Source: JAVKFY01 sp040223615 (lineage in GTDB: Bacteria; Pseudomonadota; Alphaproteobacteria; GCA-2731375). Taken from it: a DNA stretch of 64,000 nucleotides. Below the pieces are notes generated by a model. That model was not told the DNA's origin and did not search any database. It worked only from the letters and a program-made list of their open reading frames with translations. Shown in pieces: positions 1 to 7,558 of the stretch. Positions within the stretch are counted from its first letter, which is position 1. Each line of letters opens with the position of its first letter. The position numbers and the translations under genes were made by a program. The stretch spans positions 1 to 64,000 of the forward strand of contig JAVKFY010000079.1 in the NCBI GenBank assembly GCA_040223615.1, written 5' to 3'.

Positions 1-27
1 GTTAGCGCGTTTCCCGCTTTGGCGGAA

Positions 28-110
28 CCGGCACCAGCCCGCTCCCCCACCCGGCCACCCACCGCCAGTATCCTTGTGGGTGGCCGGGTGGGGGAGCGGG
101 CTGGTGCCGG
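28..110. repeat. Long perfect hairpin element, copy A
   Basis: Two 35-base arms (28-62 and 76-110) are perfect reverse complements around a 13-base loop, CGCCAGTATCCTT. A second copy lies at 32445-32521, and its loop reads in the opposite direction. The element lies just beyond the 3' end of the leftmost RTX gene. There is no T-tract, so it is a dispersed palindromic element rather than a classical terminator, although it could stop or stabilise transcripts. Confidence 0.85.
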
Positions 111-126
111 CTAAACATGAAACGCT

Positions 127-1095
127 CTAGCCGCCGAACAGGAAGTCCGCGGCGGAGAGCTGGTCGGCGTCGAAGCCGGCCAGCGTGATGGTCAATCCGG
201 CACCGCCGGCCACCAGCGTGATCCGCGTGCCCAGGTCGGTGTCGGCGTTCACCAGGTCGCCGAAGCCGGCGACACCGGGCAGGGCGATCCGGTCGACACC
301 GTCGGCGAAGTCGATCACCGCGTCGCTGCCCTGGCCGGCGGCGAAGACGAAGATATCGCGGCCGTCGCCGCCGGTCAGCACGTCGTCGGCCATGCCGCCG
401 ATCAGCGTGTCGTTACCGCCACCGCCGTCGAGACGGTCCACCCCGGCCATGCCGAGCAGGATGTCATTGCCGAGACCGCCGATGAGCGTGTCCGGTCCGC
501 CCTGGCCGCGCAGCGTGTCGGCGCCGCGCCCACCGGCGAGGTTGTCGGCGCCGGAGTTGCCGTTGACCACATCGTCGCCGATGTCGGCATCGATGGCGTC
601 ATTGCCGCCGCCGCCGAACAACAGGTCGTTGCCGATGCCGCCCGCCGCCGTGTCGTCGCCGATCTGACCCTTCAGTGAATCGTCGCCGATGCCGCCGTCC
701 AGGTTGTCGTCGCCGGCATTGCCGAATAGCGAGTCGCGGCCCAGACCTCCAACCAGTGTGTCGGCGCCGTCGATGCCATAGAGCGTGTCGGCGCCGTCGC
801 CGCCGGTCAGCGCCTGCGCCGTCGCGTCCCCGACCTGCTGCGTGCCGGCCGTGGTGGCGAAGCCGAACAGCAGGAAGCTGGTGGCGAGGTCGTTGATGAC
901 GACATCGTCGAAACCGTCGCCGTTCACGTTGCCGACGCTGCCGGCGATAAAGCTGTACCGCGCCGAGTACAGCGTGATGGCGATACCCTCGTCGTCAGCC
1001 AGTGCGGTCAGGTCGATATCGCCATCGAAACCACCGTCGCGGCCGAAGACGATGTAGCCTCTGTTGCTGGCGGCGCCGACCACCGGTCGCAGCAA
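127..1095 (-). CDS. C-terminal part of an FG-GAP/RTX protein, beyond an in-frame stop
   Basis: This is the distal part of a secreted calcium-binding protein. It carries the seventh FG-GAP blade motif (GNVNGDGFDDVVIN), followed by about ten GGxGxDxLxG-type RTX nonapeptides and a C-terminal tail ending in AADFLFGG, like the two paralogs next door. The frame continues upstream without shift through GDFNGDGLADLLL (blade 6) to a TAG at 1156-1158, and beyond that into the preceding ORF. The TTG at 1095 lies inside a blade motif and is not a natural start. It is most likely the downstream part of one broken gene, translated only if the amber codon is read through or if an internal start is used. Confidence 0.6.
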   Translation of the reverse strand: MLRPVVGAASNRGYIVFGRDGGFDGDIDLTALADDEGIAITLYSARYSFIAGSVGNVNGDGFDDVVINDLATSFLLFGFATTAGTQQVGDATAQALTGGDGADTLYGIDGADTLVGGLGRDSLFGNAGDDNLDGGIGDDSLKGQIGDDTAAGGIGNDLLFGGGGNDAIDADIGDDVVNGNSGADNLAGGRGADTLRGQGGPDTLIGGLGNDILLGMAGVDRLDGGGGNDTLIGGMADDVLTGGDGRDIFVFAAGQGSDAVIDFADGVDRIALPGVAGFGDLVNADTDLGTRITLVAGGAGLTITLAGFDADQLSAADFLFGG

Positions 1096-1155
1096 CAGGT
1101 CGGCCAGGCCGTCGCCGTTGAAATCGCCGGCCGCGATCGCCGGCAGGAAGGTCGG

Positions 1156-2031
1156 CTACCCGACTTCCCCCAGGCCGATGCCGGCACCATCGAGGGCGCG
1201 GGTGTCGAGGTCCACCGGCGACGTGCTGCCGAAGATCAGGAAGCTGTCCAGTTCGGGCGGATCGTTTCGGCGCGTCGTGACGATGTCGTCGAAGCCGTCG
1301 CCGTTCACGTCGCCGACGATCTCGCTGTAGGTGCTGTAGCTGTACGGTCCGACGATGCGGAAGCCACCGTCGCCCAGCACGTCGAGGTTGATCGGCAGCG
1401 TCGGAGCGGGGGCGCCGAGCAGCACCGTCGCGACGCTGTCGCCACCCGGCGGCGTCGCGGCGCCGAGGATGACGTCGTTGTAACCGTCGCCGTTCACGTC
1501 GCCGCCGGCGCCAGCGCTGAAGCCGAAGCTGCTGACGAGCGGGACAGGTGTCAGGCCGGATCGGTCGACGCCACCGAACGTCACGGCGACGTGCGCGCCA
1601 TACTGCACCGCAACGATGTCGGCGAAGCCGTCGCCATTCAGGTCGGTGACCGTGACGTCCCGGTAGGCTGCGGTGTCGGGCAGCGTGACGGTCGGGCCGC
1701 CGCCGAAGGCGATCACCAGGCCGTCGCCGTCACGCGCGAACACCGTGTCGGCATTGCTGTCGCCATCGATGTCGCCGACGGCGAGCAGGTTCCGGGTGGC
1801 GCCGCCGAGGGTGATGTCGGCCGCGGCGCCGTCGAGGGTTTCGTCGAAGACGTCCGCGCCGCCGAGGATGACGCCGAGCCCGCGCGGGATCAGCGCCACC
1901 AGATCGTCGATGCCGTCGCCATCGACGTCGCCGCCGGTGACCCCGCCGTAAAGCAAGTCGTTGCCCAGGATATTGCCCAGGCGCTGGCCGATGCCGGTCA
2001 GATCGCCGGTGAGGTCGATGCTCAGCGCCAT
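1156..2031 (-). CDS. N-terminal FG-GAP propeller part of an amber-interrupted RTX protein
   Basis: It starts MALSIDLTGDLTGIGQ, like the starts of the two neighbouring paralogs. It has five FG-GAP calcium-binding blade motifs (for example GDVDGDGIDDLVAL and GDVNGDGYNDVILG) and then stops at a TAG between blades 5 and 6. Blades 6 and 7 and the RTX repeats follow in the same frame (127-1155). Intact paralogs have seven blades plus RTX repeats, so this is a 634-codon gene with one premature amber. No signal peptide is visible, as expected for type I secretion, whose signal would be lost with the C terminus. A weak GGGGA lies about 13 bases before the ATG. Confidence 0.7.
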   Translation of the reverse strand: MALSIDLTGDLTGIGQRLGNILGNDLLYGGVTGGDVDGDGIDDLVALIPRGLGVILGGADVFDETLDGAAADITLGGATRNLLAVGDIDGDSNADTVFARDGDGLVIAFGGGPTVTLPDTAAYRDVTVTDLNGDGFADIVAVQYGAHVAVTFGGVDRSGLTPVPLVSSFGFSAGAGGDVNGDGYNDVILGAATPPGGDSVATVLLGAPAPTLPINLDVLGDGGFRIVGPYSYSTYSEIVGDVNGDGFDDIVTTRRNDPPELDSFLIFGSTSPVDLDTRALDGAGIGLGEVG

Positions 2032-2089
2032 GGCCGTACCGTCCCCGCGTAATTTAGCGGGTCATGGTAGCGGCGCGGCGCCCGGCGAC

Positions 2090-2503
2090 CTAGCCCTCTT
2101 CGGGCATCACCATCACCATCCACGAGACGCCGAACTTGTCGGCGACCGATCCGAAGGCCGGCGAGAAGAAGGTTTCGGCCAGCGGCATCTGAACCTGGCC
2201 GCCGTCGCTCAGCGCGCCGAACAGCTTCTCCGCCTCGGCCTTGTCGCTCGCGGTGACCGACAGCGAGACGCCGGCGAAGCTCGGCTTGCCGCTGCACATC
2301 CCGTCGGAGCACATCACCGTGGTGTCGCCGAGGCTGAAGGCGGCGTGCATCACCTTGTCCTTCGGTGCCTGCGGGCCTTCCGCACCCGGCGGCATGTCGG
2401 CATAGCGCATCATCGCCTCGACCTTGGCGCCGATCGCCGACGTGTAGAAGTCCAGCGCCTCTTCGCAGCGGCCCTCGAAGAACAGATACGGTTGTACGTG
2501 CAT
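2090..2503 (-). CDS. VOC-family (PhnB/YjdN-like) protein
   Basis: A 137-residue single-domain protein of the glyoxalase/bleomycin-resistance (VOC) superfamily. It opens with HVQPYLFFEGRCEEALDFY, the start typical of the PhnB-like subgroup often misnamed 3-demethylubiquinone methyltransferase. The fold is beta-alpha-beta-beta-beta modules, and length matches the family. The substrate is unknown. It separates two RTX paralogs on the same strand and has a candidate operator upstream (2538-2553), so it is probably its own transcription unit and not functionally tied to the RTX genes. Confidence 0.85.
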   Translation of the reverse strand: MHVQPYLFFEGRCEEALDFYTSAIGAKVEAMMRYADMPPGAEGPQAPKDKVMHAAFSLGDTTVMCSDGMCSGKPSFAGVSLSVTASDKAEAEKLFGALSDGGQVQMPLAETFFSPAFGSVADKFGVSWMVMVMPEEG

Positions 2504-2537
2504 GGCGTCGCCCCTTGTGATCGGTCGAAGCCACTAT

Positions 2538-2553
2538 TTAACATTGTTGTTAA
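2538..2553. promoter_or_regulatory. Perfect dyad upstream of the VOC gene
   Basis: TTAACA-TTGT-TGTTAA is a perfect 6-4-6 inverted repeat, 35 bases before the VOC start codon, in an AT-rich patch unlike its surroundings. It is a plausible repressor operator. No regulator gene is adjacent, and the binding protein is unknown. Confidence 0.45.
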
Positions 2554-2569
2554 GTTGGCGCGACGGGCC

Positions 2570-4747
2570 TCACGACAAGATGAAGTCGGCGGCGCCGAGC
2601 TGGTTGGCGGCGATCCCGGCCAAGGTGATCGACAGCCCGTCGCCACCCGTCGCCAGCGTCACCTGCGCGCCGTCCCCGGTATCGACGATCACCAGGTCGT
2701 CGAAGCCGGCAACACCCTGCAGCACCACCGTCTCGGTGCCGTCGGCGAAGTCGGTGATGGTGTTGCTGCCCTGGCCGGCGGCGAAGGTGAAGGTGTCGAT
2801 GCCGTCGCCACCGGTCAGCGTGTCGTCGGCCGGGCCGCCGATCAGGGTGTCGTTGCCGGCGCCGCCGATCAGCGTGTCGAAGCCCTGCATGCCGAGCAGG
2901 AAATCGTTGCCGGCGCCACCGTCGATACTGTCGCGCCCGCCCTGGCCGCGCAGCGTGTCGTCGCCGTCGCCGCCCAGGATGGTGTCGAAACCGGAATTGC
3001 CGTTCAGCGTGTCTCTGCCCGCGCCGCCGTCGATCATGTCGTCGTTGCCGCCGCCGAAGACGACGTCATCGCCGGCATCGCCCGTGACCACATCGTCGCC
3101 GGGGTGCCCCTTCAGCGAGTCGTCGCCGTCGCCGCCGGTGATGGAATCACCGCCCTGGTTGCCGAACAGGCTGTCATTGCCGGCGCCGCCGTCGAGCGTA
3201 TCGGCGCCGTCCTGGCCCCAGCTCCGGTCGTTGCCGGCACCGGCGGTAACCAGGTCGTCGCCGCCGCCGGCGGGCAGGAAGTCGTCGCCGTCGCCGCCGT
3301 CCAGCACGTCGCCGCCCGCGCCGCCCTCCAGGCTGTCGGCCGCGGCGGTGCCGGCCAGCCGGCCGCTGCCGAAGACGACATAGGCGCCGCCGGAACCGTT
3401 GCCATTGTTGTCGCTGGTGGCGCCGCCGATGGCGAGGTCGTCGAAATGGTCGTTGTTGACGTCGCCGACGCCGGCGACCTGGCCGAAATTGTCGCCCGGC
3501 GCGCCGTCGATGCGCACGCCCTCGTCGTCGGCCAGGTTGGCCAGATCGATCGCGCCGTCGAAGCCGGCACTGCCGAACAACACGTAGGCGGTGCCGTTGC
3601 CGCCGGCCGCGACGATGCCGACGTCGTCGACACCGTCGCGGTTGAAGTCGCCGACCGCCGCGATGTCATAGCCCAGCAGGTCGCCGGCGCTGGCGCCGCC
3701 GATGCGAACGCCGGCGTCGCCCAGGATGGTGACGTCGATGTCGCCGGTGAGCCCGGCGCCGCCGAAGATGATGTAGATCGCGCCGGCATCGGTGCCGTCG
3801 GTGTCCTCGCCGGCGATGCCGAGGCCGATATCGTCGAAGCCGTCGCCGTTGATGTCGCCGATCACTTCGAAGCCGCCGCCGGCCGCGAAGTCGATGGCCG
3901 CCTGGGTGCTGACGCTGAAGCCGCCGGCACCGAGGCTGGCTAGCGAGAAGGGCGAGGCCAGGCGCGCGTCGCTGCCGAACACCACCGAGAGCCGCGCGCC
4001 GGTGCCGCCGTCGGAGCCGCCGACGATCAGGTCGCTGATGCCGTCGCCGTTGACGTCGCCGCCGGGCTTCACGCCGTCGGCCGGAAAGACCGTGACGCCG
4101 CTGGTCGCCAGCGACAGGTCGGCGCCCAGCGCGCCGTCGCCATAGAACACCGAGACCGTGCCGGTATCCGCGCCGCCGAAGTCGGACGAGGCGGCGTTGA
4201 CCGCGAAGTCGTCGATGCCGTCATTGTCGAGGTCGCCGAGGAAGGCGACGTTCTCGCCGGCCTCGTCGCCGGGGTTGATCCCGGCGATGGCGAAGCCGGC
4301 GGTGCCGAGCGCGCCCAGCGACAGGCTGGCGGCGAAGCTACCATCGTTGCCGAACACGACGTAGGCGGCGCCGATGCCGTTCAAGCTTTCCGCGCCGACG
4401 ACGAGGTCGTCGATGCCGTCATTGTTGAAGTCGCCGCCGATGGCGACGGTCTTGCCGGCGCTGGACGCGGCCGCCGGACCGGTGAGGCGGAAACCGTCGC
4501 TGCCGTCGAGGTTGGCGAGGGTGACGGTGCTGTCGAATGCCGAGCGGCCGCCGAAGATCACATAGGCGCCGCCAGCGAACGCGCCGGGCACATTGAGCGC
4601 CTCGGCGCCGATGATCAGGTCGGCGATACCGTCGCCGTTGACGTCGCCCCCGCCCGACAGGCTGTAGCCCAGCGCCGCGCCGGCCGGAGCGACGATCTGC
4701 TGGCCGACGCCGCTCAGCCCGGCGGAAAGGTCGATGATGCGTGCCAT
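2570..4747 (-). CDS. FG-GAP beta-propeller / RTX calcium-binding protein (725 aa)
   Basis: Residues 1 to about 430 hold seven FG-GAP repeats (from GDVNGDGIADLIIG to GDVNNDHFDDLAIG), an integrin-alpha-like seven-bladed propeller. About a dozen GGxGxDxL RTX nonapeptides follow, then a C-terminal signal-like region ending LGAADFILS. RTX proteins fold on calcium after type I export, so an extracellular adhesin-like or matrix role is likely but unproven. No catalytic domain is visible and no ABC exporter is in the window. It is the middle member of a three-gene paralogous set and shares its N terminus (IDLSAGLSGVGQ) and C terminus with the others. Confidence 0.85.
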   Translation of the reverse strand: MARIIDLSAGLSGVGQQIVAPAGAALGYSLSGGGDVNGDGIADLIIGAEALNVPGAFAGGAYVIFGGRSAFDSTVTLANLDGSDGFRLTGPAAASSAGKTVAIGGDFNNDGIDDLVVGAESLNGIGAAYVVFGNDGSFAASLSLGALGTAGFAIAGINPGDEAGENVAFLGDLDNDGIDDFAVNAASSDFGGADTGTVSVFYGDGALGADLSLATSGVTVFPADGVKPGGDVNGDGISDLIVGGSDGGTGARLSVVFGSDARLASPFSLASLGAGGFSVSTQAAIDFAAGGGFEVIGDINGDGFDDIGLGIAGEDTDGTDAGAIYIIFGGAGLTGDIDVTILGDAGVRIGGASAGDLLGYDIAAVGDFNRDGVDDVGIVAAGGNGTAYVLFGSAGFDGAIDLANLADDEGVRIDGAPGDNFGQVAGVGDVNNDHFDDLAIGGATSDNNGNGSGGAYVVFGSGRLAGTAAADSLEGGAGGDVLDGGDGDDFLPAGGGDDLVTAGAGNDRSWGQDGADTLDGGAGNDSLFGNQGGDSITGGDGDDSLKGHPGDDVVTGDAGDDVVFGGGNDDMIDGGAGRDTLNGNSGFDTILGGDGDDTLRGQGGRDSIDGGAGNDFLLGMQGFDTLIGGAGNDTLIGGPADDTLTGGDGIDTFTFAAGQGSNTITDFADGTETVVLQGVAGFDDLVIVDTGDGAQVTLATGGDGLSITLAGIAANQLGAADFILS

Positions 4748-4811
4748 CCCAAGCTCACCCTTGTTTCCGGCACTCTAGGTCAGCACCGAGCGCCCCGCCA
4801 CTCGCGGCATG

Positions 4812-7469
4812 TCAGCCAAAGACGAAATCGGCGGCGGTGATCAGCCCGGCGGCGACGCTCGTCAGCGTGATCGTCAGATCATCCCCATCGACGGTAATCA
4901 CCGTGTCGTCGCTGGCGCTGGCGATGGTCACGTCGGCGAAGGCGAAGCCCTGTATCGAGATCATGTCGATGCCGTCTTCGAAGTCGGTGATCGTGTTGCT
5001 GCCGTGGCCGGCGGCGAAGGTGAAGCTGTCGATACCGGCGCCGCCGGTCAGCGTGTCGTCGGCGGGCCCGCCGATCAGCCCGTCATTGCCGGCGCCGCCG
5101 ACCAGCGTGTCGAAGCCCTGCATGCCCAGCAGCAGGTCGTCGCCGTCGCCGCCGTTCAGGCTGTCGCGACCGCCCTGGCCGCGCAGCGTGTCATTGCCGG
5201 CGCCGCCCAGGATCGTGTCGAACCCGGAATTGCCGTTCAGCGTGTCGGAACCGTCGCCGCCGTCGATCATGTCATCGTTGCCGCCGCCGAAGGCGACGTC
5301 GTTGCCGGCCTCGCCCATCAGCATGTCGTCGTTGGTCTGCGACTTCAGCGAGTCGTCGCCGGCGCCGCCGATCACGGTGTCTTCGCCGAGATTGCCGAAC
5401 AGGCTGTCGTTGCCGGTGCCGCCCATCACCATGTCGTCGCCGGCCTGGCCGTAGGCGCGATCGTTGCCGCCGACGCCGTCGACGGTATCGTTGCCGGCGC
5501 CGGCCGCCATGACATCGTCGGTCGCCTCGCCGGTGACCACGTTGTCGCCGGTGCCGCCGACGAACAGCTCCTCGATGCCGAGGCTGGCGAGGTCGAGGTC
5601 GACGATGGCGGACAGGTCGACCGTGCCGTCGCCGAACTGCACCTGCTCGATGTCCGAGGCCAGCAACTGGAAGCCGGCCTCGCCGCCGGTGAACTGCATG
5701 CGCACCGCGGCGCCGGTGAACACGCCTTCCTGGATCACGCCGTCGCCCGGCTGCGGCGCGGTCAGCAGGCCGTTCAGCAGCGAGCCTGTGAGCAGCCGGA
5801 CCTGGAACTCGTTCATGCCGCCGAAGCTGACCTCGGCGGTGTCGGTGCCGGCGCCGCCGAACAGCGAGTCGTTGCCGGTACCCGAGCTCAGCAGGTCGTC
5901 GCCGGTGCCGCCCTCGATGCTGTCGTCGTTCAGCCCGCCGAACAGGGAGTCGTTGCCGCCATTGCCGATCAGCGTGTCGTTGCCGGCGTTGCCTGTGAGG
6001 CTGTCGGCGGCATCGCCGCCGGTCAGGCTGTCGTCACCCGCGTCGCCGTCGATCTGCGCGAAGCCGAAGATGACGTAGGCTTGGCCGGTGTCGGCGCTGC
6101 CGTCGTCAGCGGTCGGCGCGCCGATCAGGATGTCGTCGAGGCCGTCATTGTTGACGTCGCCGACGCCCGCCGCCTGCGACAGCCCGTCGCCGGTATCGCC
6201 GACGATCTTCACGCCCTCGTCGTCGGCCAGGCTGGACAGGTCGATGGGGCCGGACAGGCCGGACTGGCCGAAGATGATGTAGACTGCGCCGCGGCCGCTG
6301 CCGTAGGCGCCGGCCACGATAAGGACGTCGTCGATGCCGTCGCCGTTGAAGTCGCCGGCCGTGCGGATGTCGTCGCCGAACTCATCGTCGGCATTTTCGC
6401 CGACGATCTTGATGCCGCCGGCGCCGAGGCCGCCAAGCGCGATGTCGGCGCCGAGCCCGCTGCCGCCGAAGATCAGGTAGGCGGCGCCGGCATCGCTGCC
6501 GCCGGTGTCGGACCCTGGTGCGCCGACGCCGATATCGGCCACGCCGTCGCCATTGATGTCGCCGAGGATCGCAACGTTGCCGGCGCCCGCGGCGTCGCCT
6601 GCCGCCTCGCCGGTTATGTCGAACCCGTCGGTGGCAGTCAGATTGTCCAGCGCAAATGGTGAGCTGAACGGCGTGCCGTCGCCGAACACGACGTAGGACC
6701 GGCCGGCGGTGCTGGCCCCGTCGCTGCCGATGATGAAGTCTTCGATGCCGTCGTCGTTGACGTCGCCGAAGCCGCGCACGCCGCGCCCGGCGTAGGTGTC
6801 GCCCTCGGCGTACATGTTGACGCTGCTGGCCGGCAAGGTGATGTCGCTGCCCAGCGAGCCATCGCCGAAGACGACGTACGCGCCGCCGTAGTTGAAGCCG
6901 GCATAGTCGCCGCCCGGCGCGCCGAGGACCAGGTCGTCGATGCCGTCATCGTCAACGTCGCCGATGATGGCGACGGCGGCGCCGACGCTGTCGCCGGTAT
7001 AGGCACCGCTGATCTTGAAACCGTCGCTGCCCAGCGAGCCGAGGTCGATGTTGGTCGCGAGGCTGGCGCTGCCGAACACGACGTAGCCGGCGCCCTTGCC
7101 GCCGTTGCCCGGTGCGCCGATCAGGATGTCGTCGATGCCATCGTTGTTGACGTCGCCGACGACCGAGACGCCGGCGCCGGCCCCGTCGCTCGTGGCCTCG
7201 CCGCGCAGCCGTATCGATGTCGTGCCGAGCCCGCCGACGACGTCGACCGCGCTGTCGAACGTGGTATCGCCGCCGAACACCACATAGGCGCCGCCGGAAT
7301 TCGCCGCGCCGCCATCGAGCAGATAGGCGCCGATGACGAGATCCGGGATGCCGTCGCCGTTGACGTCGCCGCCGCCCGACACCGATTGACCCAGATAGTC
7401 GCCGGTTCCTGCGCCGCCAATAACCTGGCCGATCCCGGAAAGTCCATCGGCAAGATTGATGGTCGCCAT
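4812..7469 (-). CDS. FG-GAP beta-propeller / RTX calcium-binding protein (885 aa)
   Basis: This is the largest and probably the most complete of the three paralogs. Seven FG-GAP blade motifs (GDVNGDGIPDLVIG first, GDVNNDGLDDILIG last) span roughly the first 450 residues. A first RTX block follows, then a non-repeat insert of about 100 residues (EVSFGGMNEFQVRLL onwards) that the 725-residue paralog lacks. A second RTX block and the tail ITAADFVFG end the protein. There is no Sec signal. It is inferred to be exported by a type I system encoded elsewhere. The insert resembles the linker regions found between RTX blocks and may carry the specific activity. Confidence 0.85.
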   Translation of the reverse strand: MATINLADGLSGIGQVIGGAGTGDYLGQSVSGGGDVNGDGIPDLVIGAYLLDGGAANSGGAYVVFGGDTTFDSAVDVVGGLGTTSIRLRGEATSDGAGAGVSVVGDVNNDGIDDILIGAPGNGGKGAGYVVFGSASLATNIDLGSLGSDGFKISGAYTGDSVGAAVAIIGDVDDDGIDDLVLGAPGGDYAGFNYGGAYVVFGDGSLGSDITLPASSVNMYAEGDTYAGRGVRGFGDVNDDGIEDFIIGSDGASTAGRSYVVFGDGTPFSSPFALDNLTATDGFDITGEAAGDAAGAGNVAILGDINGDGVADIGVGAPGSDTGGSDAGAAYLIFGGSGLGADIALGGLGAGGIKIVGENADDEFGDDIRTAGDFNGDGIDDVLIVAGAYGSGRGAVYIIFGQSGLSGPIDLSSLADDEGVKIVGDTGDGLSQAAGVGDVNNDGLDDILIGAPTADDGSADTGQAYVIFGFAQIDGDAGDDSLTGGDAADSLTGNAGNDTLIGNGGNDSLFGGLNDDSIEGGTGDDLLSSGTGNDSLFGGAGTDTAEVSFGGMNEFQVRLLTGSLLNGLLTAPQPGDGVIQEGVFTGAAVRMQFTGGEAGFQLLASDIEQVQFGDGTVDLSAIVDLDLASLGIEELFVGGTGDNVVTGEATDDVMAAGAGNDTVDGVGGNDRAYGQAGDDMVMGGTGNDSLFGNLGEDTVIGGAGDDSLKSQTNDDMLMGEAGNDVAFGGGNDDMIDGGDGSDTLNGNSGFDTILGGAGNDTLRGQGGRDSLNGGDGDDLLLGMQGFDTLVGGAGNDGLIGGPADDTLTGGAGIDSFTFAAGHGSNTITDFEDGIDMISIQGFAFADVTIASASDDTVITVDGDDLTITLTSVAAGLITAADFVFG

Positions 7470-7558
7470 ACGCTAAGTCCCCAAGCGCCCTCGGTGCCGA
7501 TTATGACGGGTGGCGGCGCGATCCGCCAGCCGCCCGCCCGTGACCACTCGGGGACGCG

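Noticed and set aside
1156..1158. Programmed amber read-through or pyrrolysine
   Set aside because: No structural cue around the TAG and no amber-decoding genes in the window. A simple mutation or sequencing error explains it.
1961..3943. Long open frame on the plus strand over the RTX genes
   Set aside because: A mirror of GC-rich, repeat-bearing coding sequence. The translation is a repetitive valine/alanine-rich string without family motifs, and the minus strand has clear RTX and FG-GAP motifs.
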